Positions 7,275-15,310 are shown, counted from the first letter of the stretch. The stretch: DNA of 30,464 nt from an uncultured Bacilli bacterium (GCA_934098435.1 CAKOOV010000015.1:1-30464); one strand, 5' to 3'. Numbers and translations are program-made. The notes: generated from the sequence alone by a model not told the origin.

Positions 7275-7823
7275 ATGGAATTTTTATTGTTAATTATTAT
7301 TATTATAATTGTGTTGATATGTGCTATAGTTATTTTTTATGCTACTATATATAATAAATTTCAAGATTATATTATAAGGATTAATGAGGTTGAAGCTATT
7401 ATTGACACTAATTTGAGGAATAAATATGATTTAATTAATAGGGCTATTCCTATAGTAAAAAGTAATATTGATAAGGATAAAAATATATTTGAGGAAATTG
7501 TTAAACTTAGAAGTAGAAAAATTGGTAATTTTGAATTATATAGAATATTAACTCGCGCTTCTAATGAGCTTAATAGTCTTAAAACCGAGTTTCCTGATAT
7601 TGAAAAAAGTGAAGAAATAAAAAAGATACTTAAACAAATTATGGATATTGATATTAAAACTAATAATTGTATTGATTATTATAATGATAATATTTCTATT
7701 TATAATACTTTACTTAAAAAATTTCCATCAAATATTGTTGCTACTTTTTGTAAATATGAAGAGAAATTATTCTTTGATAGAAAAAATATGAATGATGATG
7801 ATTATGAAGACTTTAAATTATAG
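7275..7823 (+). CDS. LemA family membrane protein
   Basis: 182 residues. An N-terminal transmembrane helix (about 3-26, almost all Ile/Leu/Val) is followed by a helical-bundle domain. The LemA pattern is seen at YNKFQDYIIRINEVEAIIDTNLRNKYDLI and at the C-terminal YNTLLKKFPSNIVA. Members are predicted to have a short external N-terminus and a cytoplasmic coiled-coil bundle; the molecular function is not established. Start ATG at 7275, ribosome binding site GTGAGGAT. Monocistronic: promoter at 7226-7254 and terminator at 7806-7837. Confidence 0.88.
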   Translation: MEFLLLIIIIIIVLICAIVIFYATIYNKFQDYIIRINEVEAIIDTNLRNKYDLINRAIPIVKSNIDKDKNIFEEIVKLRSRKIGNFELYRILTRASNELNSLKTEFPDIEKSEEIKKILKQIMDIDIKTNNCIDYYNDNISIYNTLLKKFPSNIVATFCKYEEKLFFDRKNMNDDDYEDFKL

Positions 7824-7837
7824 GTCTTCTTTTATTT
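7806..7837 (+). terminator. Terminator of the lemA gene
   Basis: GAAGAC (7806-7811) pairs with GTCTTC (7824-7829), followed by a T-rich tail. The stem overlaps the end of the coding sequence, and the tail runs into the end of the convergent gene. Confidence 0.75.
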
Positions 7838-8329
7838 TGTTAATATGGTTATTAAAAAATCTAAAATGAATATAAGGGATATAAAATAGGTGAATTCTCT
7901 AGGAACTATTTTTATTATTTTATTTATGTATGGCTTTAATATATTTGTTATTATAATAGCAAGTAATCCCCATATTGGTATATATTCTAAACAAGTATAT
8001 TTACCGATATGATATTTTTTATCTTTATAATTCCACATTTCGATACCAAATATTATACTACATAGATATCCACAGATATACTCTATTAATCCTAGTACTA
8101 TTGAATAGATAATAAATGATATTATTAGTTTTATTATTTTGTTTGTTTTTATTTTTGATATTAGGTATTTATCTAATAATATAATTACTATGCCTCCTAC
8201 GGCATATACTATTGTTATTGGTCCTTTTAGTATTCCACTAGTGCGTCCTCTACTGGTATTTTTAAAGAGAGTACTTTCCATTATAAATCCTAATAGTGAA
8301 TATAAGAAAAAAGAATTTAGATAGTACAT
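7832..8329 (-). CDS. PF06541-type multi-pass membrane protein (putative ABC permease, CmpB-like)
   Basis: 165-residue protein with about five hydrophobic segments. It matches the family called putative ABC-transporter type IV / DUF1113: FFLYSLLGFIMES at the start, RGRTSGILKGPITIVYAVGG in the middle, then EYICGYLCSIIFGIEMWNY and CLEYIPIWGLLAII. The family is widespread in gut Bacillota and has no firmly known function; the transporter label is only a database name. Start ATG at 8329, ribosome binding site GGTGATAAT. It lies 42 nt after ung in the same direction with no clear terminator between, so it may be cotranscribed. Confidence 0.75.
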   Translation of the reverse strand: MYYLNSFFLYSLLGFIMESTLFKNTSRGRTSGILKGPITIVYAVGGIVIILLDKYLISKIKTNKIIKLIISFIIYSIVLGLIEYICGYLCSIIFGIEMWNYKDKKYHIGKYTCLEYIPIWGLLAIIITNILKPYINKIIKIVPREFTYFISLIFILDFLITILTK

Positions 8330-8371
8330 ATTATCACCAATAATATGTTAACCTAGTTAAATTCTTTTATA

Positions 8372-9040
8372 CTATTTTACTGTAAAGTCTATTTCTTTTA
8401 TGTTATGTTCTTTTAGAAAATTGTTTGCCTTTGAAAATGGTCTACTTCCAAAAAAACCATAATTACATGAAAATGGTGATGGATGGGATGATTCTATTAC
8501 TAAGTGTTTTGGATTTGTGATAAGGCTTTTTTTGCTTTTGGCAAAATTTCCCCAAAGTATGAATACTACAGGTGAATCTTTTTCGTTTATTTTTCTTATT
8601 ATGGCATCTGTGAATTCTTGCCATCCTAAATTTTTATGTGATGCAGGTTTGTCTTTTTCTACGGTTAAAACGGAATTTAGAAGTAATACTCCTTCTTTAG
8701 CCCAACATGTTAAATCACCATTATTTGATATTTTTATATTTAAATCATCATTTAATTCTTTATAGATGTTTTTTAATGATGGTGGTAATTTTATACCATT
8801 ATTTACCGCAAAAGCTAGTCCATTAGCCTCACCTATTCCATGATATGGATCTTGTCCTAATATTACTACTTTAACATCTTTATAATCTGTTAGATATAGT
8901 GCTCTTAGAATATAGTTTTTTGGTGGGTATATTTCTCTTTCTTTATAGGCTTGATTTATATATAGTACAATCTTTTTAAAATAATCTTTGTGATATTCGT
9001 CTTCTAGTATTTGATCCCAACTATTTCCTACTAATTGCAT
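8372..9040 (-). CDS. ung: Uracil-DNA glycosylase
   Basis: 222-residue family 1 UDG that removes uracil from DNA to start base-excision repair. The water-activating motif GQDPYHG has Asp64 and His67, and the HPSPFS motif has His186. LLLNSVLTVEKDKPASH and WGNFAKSK are also typical. I place the start at ATG 9040, which overlaps the stop of the upstream prepilin gene (TAATG) and has AAAGGAAG at a suitable distance. A longer frame upstream to 9070 begins inside the prepilin gene without a good start. Confidence 0.96.
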   Translation of the reverse strand: MQLVGNSWDQILEDEYHKDYFKKIVLYINQAYKEREIYPPKNYILRALYLTDYKDVKVVILGQDPYHGIGEANGLAFAVNNGIKLPPSLKNIYKELNDDLNIKISNNGDLTCWAKEGVLLLNSVLTVEKDKPASHKNLGWQEFTDAIIRKINEKDSPVVFILWGNFAKSKKSLITNPKHLVIESSHPSPFSCNYGFFGSRPFSKANNFLKEHNIKEIDFTVK

Positions 9041-9519
9041 TAGTTTATACTTCCTTTTATATCTGGACAATTACTACTTGTTATGTTATAAGTAACTTTG
9101 TAGTTAGTGTTGTAGTTAGTGTCTGCTGTTTTAGTTATTGTTATATTACATAAGCTTATATCTTTATTATCTTTGGGATTTATTACTATTTTTTTATTAT
9201 TTGAATCTACATCGTTTACTGATAGCATACCGGTATTAGCAAGTGTTCCTAAATTTGTTATTATGTAATCACCTTTTTCATCCTTATTTATTTTGCAAGC
9301 ATAACTTCCGTATTTACTATTATCTGATAAGTCTCCGTATTCACATTCTTCATAATATGTTTTAGAAGCTGATATTGTATTTTGTATTAATAGATTATAA
9401 GAGGTATTCTTGGCACTATTTACATATTCTATAACACCTGGTACTGCTATAACTGAAATTAGTGCTATTACGATTATTACCGCTAGTAATTCTATTAATG
9501 TAAATCCTTTTCTATTCAT
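9040..9519 (-). CDS. Type IV prepilin-like protein
   Basis: Short protein (about 159 residues) with a class III signal: MNRKGFTLIELLAVIIV, a positively charged leader, cleavage after Gly5, Phe6 as the N-methylated residue, Glu at +5 of the mature protein, and a hydrophobic helix. The body is a small soluble domain with four cysteines (residues EECEYG, YACKI, SLCNI, SNCPD), possibly two disulphides. The true start is ATG at 9519 with GGTGG upstream; the frame extends 15 codons further without support. No prepilin peptidase, assembly ATPase or platform gene is in the window. Its stop overlaps the ung start, so the two are translationally coupled. Confidence 0.85.
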   Translation of the reverse strand: MNRKGFTLIELLAVIIVIALISVIAVPGVIEYVNSAKNTSYNLLIQNTISASKTYYEECEYGDLSDNSKYGSYACKINKDEKGDYIITNLGTLANTGMLSVNDVDSNNKKIVINPKDNKDISLCNITITKTADTNYNTNYKVTYNITSSNCPDIKGSIN

Positions 9520-9567
9520 TATACCACCTATAATTATTATATAATAAATGTTTTTTTTTAACAAGTA

Positions 9568-9798
9568 TTATTCTTGATATTTGTTTTTTACTAGGATAAT
9601 ATCATCACCTATCTTGGTTATTTGATTCCAATCTAATTCATACTCTTCTCCCCTAGACATTCTTTTTATTCTTTTTTCTTCTAATATTAGTGATTTTATT
9701 TTTCCTTCTTCTGTTACGATTACATCTACTATTAATCCTAATCTTTTGCCAGTAGTCATATTTATTATTTCTTTTGTTTGTAAGTCTGATAATCTCAT
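9568..9798 (-). CDS. ylmC: YlmC/YmxH family sporulation protein (PRC barrel)
   Basis: 76-residue PRC-barrel protein. MRLSDLQTKEIINMTTGKRLGLIVDV and IKSLILEEK followed by EYELDWNQITKIGDDIILV cover the whole domain. In Bacillus and Clostridium this family is encoded close to sigG and is expressed in sporulation; the biochemical role is unclear. Here it follows sigG directly (43-nt gap), which keeps the conserved order. Start ATG at 9798 with GGTGATAAA upstream. Confidence 0.88.
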   Translation of the reverse strand: MRLSDLQTKEIINMTTGKRLGLIVDVIVTEEGKIKSLILEEKRIKRMSRGEEYELDWNQITKIGDDIILVKNKYQE

Positions 9799-9841
9799 TT
9801 TATCACCTAATAAAGTATATGTTTTTTTATGATAAAGATTT

Positions 9842-10612
9842 CTATTTGATATATTTTTTGATATTATTTATGGCGTTTTTTTCGATACGAGATATTTGGG
9901 CTTGCGATATTCCAAGTTCTTCCGCTATTTCCATTTGGGTTTTACCAATGATAAATCTTTCTTTTAAAATATTTATTTCTCTTTTTTTTAGGCTATGCAT
10001 TGCTTTATCTATGGCAAGTTTATTGTCTATGCCATACTCATCTTCCTTGTTTGCTATTTGATCATATAGATATATTGTATCTCCGCCATCATTATATATT
10101 GGTTCATACATGCTCACTGGTTCTCTTAAGGAATCTAGAGCTACTGTTATATCATATTCTTTTACTCCTAGGATATCTGCTATTTCTTTATTTGTTGGTT
10201 CTTTTCCTTCTATTGTTAATTCTTCTTTTAGTTTTAATGTTTTATATGCTAAATCTTTAATACTTCTTGATATTCTTATACTATTATTATCTCTTAGATA
10301 TCTTTTTATTTCTCCTTCAATCATGGGACAAGCGTACGTTGATAGTTTTACTTCGTATTTTGTATCAAAATTATCTATTGCTTTTACTAGCCCTAGACAT
10401 CCTATTTGGAATAAATCGTCTAAGTTATCTGTTTTTCCTGAAAATTTCTTTAGGATACTAAGTACTAATTTTAAATTTCCATTTATTAGTTCTTCTCTTG
10501 CAAATGGGTCTCCTTCTTGTTTTTTTTTAAATAATTCTAATGTTTCTTCACTAGTTAATACTTTTATATTCGCAGTATTCACACCACTTATTTCTACTTT
10601 ATGGCGTGACAT
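9842..10612 (-). CDS. sigG: RNA polymerase sporulation sigma factor SigG
   Basis: 256-residue sigma-70 family factor that directs late forespore transcription after engulfment. VEISGVNTANIKVLTSEE at the N-terminus is the SigG hallmark, shared with VEICGVDTSKLPVL in B. subtilis. Region 2 has DDLFQIGCLGLVKAIDNFD and a CPMIEGEIKRYLRDN stretch. Region 3 includes REPVSMYEPIYNDGGD, again typical of SigG, and region 4 ends GKTQMEIAEELGISQAQISR. Start ATG at 10612, ribosome binding site AAAGGAG, which lies partly inside a hairpin (10617-10661). It follows rluD by 54 nt on the same strand and precedes ylmC. The spoIIG genes that usually precede sigG are not here. Confidence 0.96.
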   Translation of the reverse strand: MSRHKVEISGVNTANIKVLTSEETLELFKKKQEGDPFAREELINGNLKLVLSILKKFSGKTDNLDDLFQIGCLGLVKAIDNFDTKYEVKLSTYACPMIEGEIKRYLRDNNSIRISRSIKDLAYKTLKLKEELTIEGKEPTNKEIADILGVKEYDITVALDSLREPVSMYEPIYNDGGDTIYLYDQIANKEDEYGIDNKLAIDKAMHSLKKREINILKERFIIGKTQMEIAEELGISQAQISRIEKNAINNIKKYIK

Positions 10613-10616
10613 AATA

Positions 10617-10661
10617 AAAAATCTCCTTTCATATTCGTTATGAATACTTAGAGAGATTTTT
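10617..10661 (-). promoter_or_regulatory. Hairpin hiding the sigG ribosome binding site
   Basis: On the minus strand AAAAATCTC (10653-10661) pairs perfectly with GAGATTTTT (10617-10625). Inside it TATTC pairs with GAATA around a 5-nt loop (10632-10646). Three bases of the GGAG site of sigG (10623-10626) are in the outer stem. The right arm ends in a T-run, so it could alternatively act as a terminator for rluD. Confidence 0.6.
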
Positions 10662-10666
10662 ATTCA

Positions 10667-11560
10667 TTATTTTTCTTTATATATATTTAATATTTCTTGA
10701 AACCTTTTTGGAGGCTCAGCAGTAAATTCCATATATTCTTTTGTAGTTGGGTGAACGAATCCCAATTTTTCTGCATGTAGCATTTGTCCAAAGTCCTTAT
10801 CTATTAACTTTTTATGACCATACACTGGATCATTTACTACTGGATGGCCAATATAACTTAAATGTACTCTTATTTGATGGGTTCTTCCTGTTTCTAGTTT
10901 ACATCTTATTAAAGTAGAATCTTTATATCTTTCTAAAACTCTAATATGGGTTACTGCATCTTTGGAGTTTTCACCTGTTACAGTCATTTTTTTACGATCT
11001 TTTTTATCTCTTCCAATTGGAGCATCTATGGTAGCAGTATCTTCCATAATAATGCCTTCTACTAAAGCAATATATTCTCTTACTACTTCTTTTTTTTGAA
11101 TGGCTTCTGCTAATATATTGTGTGCTTTATCATTTTTGGCTACTAGAAGTAATCCTGATGTATCGGCATCAATTCTATGAACAATTCCTGGTCTAATATT
11201 TGTATTTACTTTACTTAAATTATTCGTGTGATATATTAAGGCATTTACTAATGTTCCTGTATAGTTTCCAGGAGCGGGATGTACTACCATACCACTTGGT
11301 TTATTTACGACTATTAAATCGTCGTCTTCATAATATATATCTAATGGGATATTTTCTGGTAATATATCGGTTGTTTCTTCCAATGCTTCAATAGTTATAT
11401 AATCATTTTCTTTTACTTTATAACTATCTTTTACTTTGATATCATTTACTAATATATTTCCATTTTCAATCATTTTTTGTATTTTACTTCTGGTATATTC
11501 AGTATTTTCATTTAGATATTTATCTATTCTTTTACCAGAATCATTTATTTCTACTATCAA
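10667..11560 (-). CDS. RluA-family 23S rRNA pseudouridine synthase (RluD-like)
   Basis: 297 residues. An N-terminal S4 RNA-binding domain (about 1-60, RIDKYLNENTEYTRSKIQKMI) is followed by the RluA-type catalytic domain. The catalytic aspartate is Asp131 in VHRIDADTSGLLL; LIVVNKPSGMVVHPAPGN and CKLETGRTHQIRVHL are conserved. This subfamily modifies uridines in helix 69 or other sites of 23S rRNA; the exact target cannot be read from sequence. Start TTG at 11560 with AGGAG seven bases upstream, overlapping the end of lspA by 20 nt. This lspA-rluD pairing is common in Bacillota. Confidence 0.93.
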   Translation of the reverse strand: MIVEINDSGKRIDKYLNENTEYTRSKIQKMIENGNILVNDIKVKDSYKVKENDYITIEALEETTDILPENIPLDIYYEDDDLIVVNKPSGMVVHPAPGNYTGTLVNALIYHTNNLSKVNTNIRPGIVHRIDADTSGLLLVAKNDKAHNILAEAIQKKEVVREYIALVEGIIMEDTATIDAPIGRDKKDRKKMTVTGENSKDAVTHIRVLERYKDSTLIRCKLETGRTHQIRVHLSYIGHPVVNDPVYGHKKLIDKDFGQMLHAEKLGFVHPTTKEYMEFTAEPPKRFQEILNIYKEK

Positions 11561-12011
11561 GATTATTCTCCTTTCTTATTTCTTTTAATAATAATAGGAA
11601 TACACCAATTACTATAAAGGTATCTGCTAAATTAAATATAGGAAAATTGTAATTAAATATTTTAAAATCTAAAAAGTCTATTACATATCCTCTTACTACT
11701 CTATCCATTAAATTCCCAAGAGAGCCTCCGATTATTAAAGATATTGATACTAATTCTAATTTATTTTGAATATTGTTTTTCTTTATATAACGAATTAGCA
11801 TTACTATGACTAATACTGCTATTAGTATTAAGAGTATTCTTTTTCCTACTAAAATACTAAATGCTGCTCCATCATTATTTATATAAGTTAAATAGAAAAA
11901 GTTTTTTATTATAGTTATACTGTCAGTTTTAGTTAATAAGTTTACTATTAATAGCTTAGATATTTGATCAATACATAAAAGTATTATTGATATTATTATT
12001 GTTGTTACCAT
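11541..12011 (-). CDS. lspA: Lipoprotein signal peptidase
   Basis: 156-residue integral membrane aspartic peptidase that removes the signal peptide of prolipoproteins after lipidation. It has four hydrophobic helices. The catalytic pair is Asp112 (DRVVRGYVIDF) and Asp130 (FNLADTF); NNDGAAFSI and GGSLGNLMDR are the other conserved boxes. Start ATG at 12011, one base after the stop of the upstream prepilin gene; an in-frame extension to 12044 lies within that gene and is not supported. Neighbours on the same strand are the prepilin-like gene and rluD. Confidence 0.95.
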   Translation of the reverse strand: MVTTIIISIILLCIDQISKLLIVNLLTKTDSITIIKNFFYLTYINNDGAAFSILVGKRILLILIAVLVIVMLIRYIKKNNIQNKLELVSISLIIGGSLGNLMDRVVRGYVIDFLDFKIFNYNFPIFNLADTFIVIGVFLLLLKEIRKENNLDSRNK

Positions 12012-12012
12012 G

Positions 12013-12513
12013 TTACTCTTTAACTGTCCATGTACATGTATCAACGATATAATCGCTATTTATAGTATTTTTATATTCATCTGTTAAACATCCTAAGCTA
12101 TCTTTTTTTATTTTATGGCAATATACATAATCTGAATCACGATATACTTCTATTTCGGCATTTTTATTACATGCTACATTTTCATTACCGGGATTTTTAT
12201 AATCTTTTTCACTAATAATGTTATTTTTAATGATAATATTTATAGTTATAGTTCCTTTATATACATTAACTGAATGGTTAGAACCACCATAATTCTTTTG
12301 TGCTGGTACTACTGGTGAAAATCCAATGGAACTACTATTTAAGGTAACGTAACTATCAATTGATTGTGATATTCTTTCTACAAAAGCCTCTTCAGATTTT
12401 AACTTACTACTTTTAAATACATCTGTCATATTCGGAAATGTTATTACTAAAACTATTCCTAATACTACTATTACTGCTAGTAATTCTATCATAGTAAAAC
12501 CTTTTCTATTCAT
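12013..12513 (-). CDS. Type IV prepilin-like protein
   Basis: 166 residues starting MNRKGFTMIELLAVIVV, nearly identical in its leader and helix to the prepilin at 9040-9519: short basic leader, Gly5/Phe6 cleavage site, Glu10 and a hydrophobic helix. The globular part differs from the other prepilin and has cysteines in NVACNK, YVYCHK, LGCLTD and VDTCTW, likely for disulphides. It opens the operon with lspA and rluD, and its end is nearly fused to the lspA start. Start ATG at 12513 behind GGAGG. No pilus assembly genes are in view, so it may work with a machinery encoded elsewhere (for example a Com or competence-like pseudopilus), which is inference. Confidence 0.83.
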   Translation of the reverse strand: MNRKGFTMIELLAVIVVLGIVLVITFPNMTDVFKSSKLKSEEAFVERISQSIDSYVTLNSSSIGFSPVVPAQKNYGGSNHSVNVYKGTITINIIIKNNIISEKDYKNPGNENVACNKNAEIEVYRDSDYVYCHKIKKDSLGCLTDEYKNTINSDYIVDTCTWTVKE

Positions 12514-12531
12514 TTTGTTTCCTCCACATAT

Positions 12532-12560
12532 ATATTATCATAATCTGGTTTTTTTATCAA
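12532..12560 (-). promoter_or_regulatory. Promoter of the prepilin-lspA-rluD operon
   Basis: On the minus strand TTGATA, a 17-nt spacer and TAATAT. It lies back to back with the plus-strand promoter at 12570-12598. Confidence 0.5.
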
Positions 12561-12569
12561 GATTGGCTA

Positions 12570-12598
12570 TTGCTTTTTTGTTATTTTATCTATATAAT
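12570..12598 (+). promoter_or_regulatory. Promoter of the DUF192-gpsA operon
   Basis: TTGCTT, a 17-nt spacer and a perfect TATAAT, 18 nt before the start codon. Confidence 0.65.
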
Positions 12599-12615
12599 TA
12601 TGTTATGGTGAGAAT

Positions 12616-12936
12616 ATGAGATTACTATATAATAATAAAGATATTGATTTATATAACTGCAGAAGTTTTTTTTCTAGATTTAAGGGCTTTATGATGGAAA
12701 AAAACATTAATAGAGCATTATTGTTTGATAAATGTAATAGTATCCATACTTTTTTTATGAAAGAGAATATTGATGTTATTATGTGTGATAATGATAATAA
12801 GATTTTATTTTATTATAAGAGCTTACCTAGAGGAAAAATTATATTACCTAAAAGAGGGGTTAAGAGGGTTTTTGAAACTCCTAGTGGATATTTTGATATT
12901 GAAATTGGAAAGAAGATGATTATAAATGAAGATTAG
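12616..12936 (+). CDS. DUF192 family protein
   Basis: 106-residue DUF192 (PF02643) protein. The family pattern is seen in SRFKGFMMEKNI, then SIHTFFMKENIDVIMCDNDNKIL and ILPKRGVKRVFETPSGYF. Members are small beta-rich proteins, often exported in other phyla; here no signal peptide is present, so it is cytoplasmic. Function is unknown. Start ATG at 12616 with GGTGAGAA upstream. It overlaps the gpsA start by 11 nt, so the two are translated together. Confidence 0.85.
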   Translation: MRLLYNNKDIDLYNCRSFFSRFKGFMMEKNINRALLFDKCNSIHTFFMKENIDVIMCDNDNKILFYYKSLPRGKIILPKRGVKRVFETPSGYFDIEIGKKMIINED

Positions 12937-13885
12937 TATACTTGGTACAGGTGCTTATGGCATGGCTATGGCTAGCGTACTTCACTACAATAAACATAGT
13001 ATTAAAATGTGGACTAATAGTAACGATGAGGCTAATTATCTTAATACTAATAGAAAAAGTCCTAAGATTGATTATGATATTCCTAGTGATATTATTATTT
13101 CTACTAATATGAAGGAGGTTATAAGTAATACTGATGTTATTATTTTTGCTACTCCTAGTGAATTTGTAGGTAGTGTTAGTAATGAATTAAGTAAATTTTA
13201 TAATAATCAGTATATTGCTATTACTTCAAAGGGTATTGATAATAAGTCATTACTATGTTTATCTGATGTTATAAAGATGAATATTAATACTGATTTAATT
13301 GCAGTAATATCTGGATGTACTTTTGCTAGCGATATGGTTAAGAATTCTATTCTTGGACTTAATGTTGCTAGTAAGAATTTAGATACTTTAAATATTATTA
13401 GCAGTATTTTGGAAAATGATTATCTAAGTGTTTATAAAACTAGTGATGTTATAGGTACAGAGATTTGTGGTTCTGTGAAAAATATTATGGCTATTGGTTG
13501 TGGAATAATTAATGGCATGGGATTTTCTGAATCTTCTAGTGCTATGTTTATTTCTTTGGCGTTTAAAGAGATTATGGATTTACTTAAATTTATGGGTGGA
13601 AATGTTAATACGATGTTTTCTTTTGCCGGAATTGGTGATTTGGTTCTTACTTGTAATTCTAAAGAAAGTAGAAATTTTACACTCGGTAATATGCTAGGGA
13701 AAGGTATTGATACTAAAGATTATATAAAAAATACCACAATAGAAGGAGTTTATACTTTAAGAGAAATTAGTGATATTGTACGAAATAATAATATTAATAT
13801 GCCTATTATTACAATGATTGATGATGTTATAAATGGTAGAAAGAAAAATACTGATTTTATTAAATTATTAGTTAAATTAAAATAG
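12926..13885 (+). CDS. gpsA: NAD(P)-dependent glycerol-3-phosphate dehydrogenase
   Basis: 319 residues. It reduces dihydroxyacetone phosphate to sn-glycerol 3-phosphate, the backbone of membrane phospholipids. The N-terminal Rossmann motif is LGTGAYGMAMA (Gly7, Gly9, Gly12). The catalytic lysine lies in CGSVKNIMAIG, and later boxes FAGIGDLVLTCNS and SRNFTLGNMLGKG are characteristic. The usual SGPSFAxE motif reads SGCTFASD here, a small deviation. Length is normal. Start ATG at 12926 inside the end of the DUF192 gene. Confidence 0.95.
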   Translation: MKISILGTGAYGMAMASVLHYNKHSIKMWTNSNDEANYLNTNRKSPKIDYDIPSDIIISTNMKEVISNTDVIIFATPSEFVGSVSNELSKFYNNQYIAITSKGIDNKSLLCLSDVIKMNINTDLIAVISGCTFASDMVKNSILGLNVASKNLDTLNIISSILENDYLSVYKTSDVIGTEICGSVKNIMAIGCGIINGMGFSESSSAMFISLAFKEIMDLLKFMGGNVNTMFSFAGIGDLVLTCNSKESRNFTLGNMLGKGIDTKDYIKNTTIEGVYTLREISDIVRNNNINMPIITMIDDVINGRKKNTDFIKLLVKLK

Positions 13886-13914
13886 ATAGCTATTTTTATA
13901 GCTATCTATTTTTT
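13881..13914. terminator. Bidirectional terminator between gpsA and the zinc-ribbon gene
   Basis: Perfect 13-bp stem AATAGATAGCTAT with ATAGCTATCTATT around a TTTT loop, followed by T on the plus strand and preceded by A on the other side. It serves convergent genes. Confidence 0.9.
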
Positions 13915-14281
13915 AATAATCATAATAGTATCTATTATATTCATTTTGTTGTTGAGCTTTGTTTATAGTATCACTAACTGCTGAAAAACTTATTATACCC
14001 ATAATTAGTGTTATAACCATAATTATACATGAAATTATTATTCCAGCAGTACTTAATCCTTTGCCAGTGTTTGTTTCTTTTGATTTTTTTAGTCCTAATA
14101 TTGAGAATATCAATCCTAATAATGGAATAAAGAATGATAAAACGAAGCCTGCTATTGCCATACCATTTGATTGTGTTTGGCCGCTGTTTGCTACTGTTTG
14201 TGTCAATGCAATACCACATTTTGGACACATAATTGCTCTATCGTCTAATTCGTTGCCGCAATTGGTACAAAATTTTGCCAT
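13913..14281 (-). CDS. Zinc-ribbon DUF4190-type membrane protein
   Basis: 122 residues. The N-terminus MAKFCTNCGNELDDRAIMCPKCG is a zinc ribbon with two CxxC pairs. A polar linker rich in Gln and Ser is followed by two transmembrane helices (about 40-62 and 76-104) with the DUF4190 pattern AIAGFVLSFFIPLLGLIFSILGL and GLSTAGIIISC. The tail is Asn/Gln/Tyr-rich (RYYYDY). Such proteins are common in gut Bacillota; function is unknown. The start is ATG at 14281 behind GGAGGTG; the three codons upstream lie inside the ribosome binding site. Confidence 0.82.
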   Translation of the reverse strand: MAKFCTNCGNELDDRAIMCPKCGIALTQTVANSGQTQSNGMAIAGFVLSFFIPLLGLIFSILGLKKSKETNTGKGLSTAGIIISCIIMVITLIMGIISFSAVSDTINKAQQQNEYNRYYYDY

Positions 14282-14330
14282 TATTTTCACCTCCTATTAA
14301 TAGTTCGCACTCCTATATGCTACTACTTAG

Positions 14331-14358
14331 ATTATAACATATTAATTTATATTTGAAA
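14331..14358 (-). promoter_or_regulatory. Promoter of the zinc-ribbon gene
   Basis: On the minus strand TTTCAA, a 16-nt spacer and a perfect TATAAT. A leader of about 45 nt follows. Confidence 0.45.
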
Positions 14359-14390
14359 ATAATAAATGTTTATTTTTGGAATATTATGTC

Positions 14391-14427
14391 AAATAAAAAT
14401 AAGTTAGTTATTTTTTAAGTAACTACT
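14391..14427 (-). terminator. Terminator at the end of the long translation operon (after miaA)
   Basis: On the minus strand AAGTAGTTA pairs with TAACTAACTT, with one bulge, followed by a T-rich stretch. It includes the miaA stop codon. Confidence 0.6.
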
Positions 14428-15285
14428 TACTTTTTCTATTGTATTATTAAAATTATTATAGTCAGTTTCAAACCATATTATTGGTAATTGATTGTTTATA
14501 AATGTATATTGTCTTTTGGCATAGTGTCTGGAATTTTGCTTTATTTTTTCTATTGCATCTTCTTTACTACATAGTCCATCAAAATAGTTATATAATTCTT
14601 TGTAGCCGATACCATTTATTAATGGTTTTGTTTTAATATTTTTATCATAATAGTATTTTACTTCTTCAAGTAATCCTTGGCTTATCATTTCATCTACTCT
14701 TTGATTTATTTTTTTATATAAGATTTCTCTATTGGTAGTTAATCCTATAAATATGGCATTATATAATAATTTGTTGGTTTTATTAGTATTAATAGAAGTA
14801 TTATTTTCTTTGTAATAATTTAATGCTCTTATTAATCTTCGACGATTGTTTTTATCTATTTTTATATTTTTATCTAGCTTTAATAGTTCATTATATATTT
14901 CTTCTGTCTTTAAATTATCATAGGTATTTTGTTCTTTCTCTTCTGATAATTTATAATCATAGAGAGCTGCTTTTATATATAGACCTGTTCCTCCTACTAA
15001 AATTGGGGTTTTATTTCTACTTAGTATATTATCTATTACTTTTCGGCAATCTTTTTGATAATTATAAATGCTATATTCTTCCTCTACTTCTTTTATATCA
15101 AATAAATGATGGGGAATGTTTTCTTTTTCTTCTTCGGTTATTTTAGCAGTACCTATATTTAGTCCTTTATATATTTGCATGGAGTCTGCATTTATTATTT
15201 CTCCATTTAATTTTTTGGCAAGTTCTATACTTAAAGCGGTTTTTCCTACGGCGGTTGGGCCTGTAATTACTATTACTTTATTCAT
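14404..15285 (-). CDS. miaA: tRNA dimethylallyltransferase
   Basis: 293 residues. It adds the dimethylallyl group to A37 of tRNAs that read codons starting with U, including tRNA-Trp. The P-loop is GPTAVGKT (9-16). DSMQIYKGLNIGTAK, PHHLFDI, LVGGTGLYIKA and RRLIRALNYY are the standard boxes, and the C-terminal SRHYAKRQYTFI is intact. Start ATG at 15285 with a weak GAAAGAG site. It is the last gene of the mutL side of the operon, separated from mutL by 107 bp that is nearly filled by hairpin element copy A. Confidence 0.96.
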   Translation of the reverse strand: MNKVIVITGPTAVGKTALSIELAKKLNGEIINADSMQIYKGLNIGTAKITEEEKENIPHHLFDIKEVEEEYSIYNYQKDCRKVIDNILSRNKTPILVGGTGLYIKAALYDYKLSEEKEQNTYDNLKTEEIYNELLKLDKNIKIDKNNRRRLIRALNYYKENNTSINTNKTNKLLYNAIFIGLTTNREILYKKINQRVDEMISQGLLEEVKYYYDKNIKTKPLINGIGYKELYNYFDGLCSKEDAIEKIKQNSRHYAKRQYTFINNQLPIIWFETDYNNFNNTIEKVSSYLKNN

Positions 15286-15310
15286 TATATCACTCTTTCA
15301 TACTTCTTTA

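Noticed and set aside
10617..10661. Reading the rluD-sigG hairpin only as a terminator
   Set aside because: It has a T-run but a long loop, and its right arm contains the sigG ribosome binding site, so a regulatory leader is at least as likely; the terminator role is kept as an alternative.
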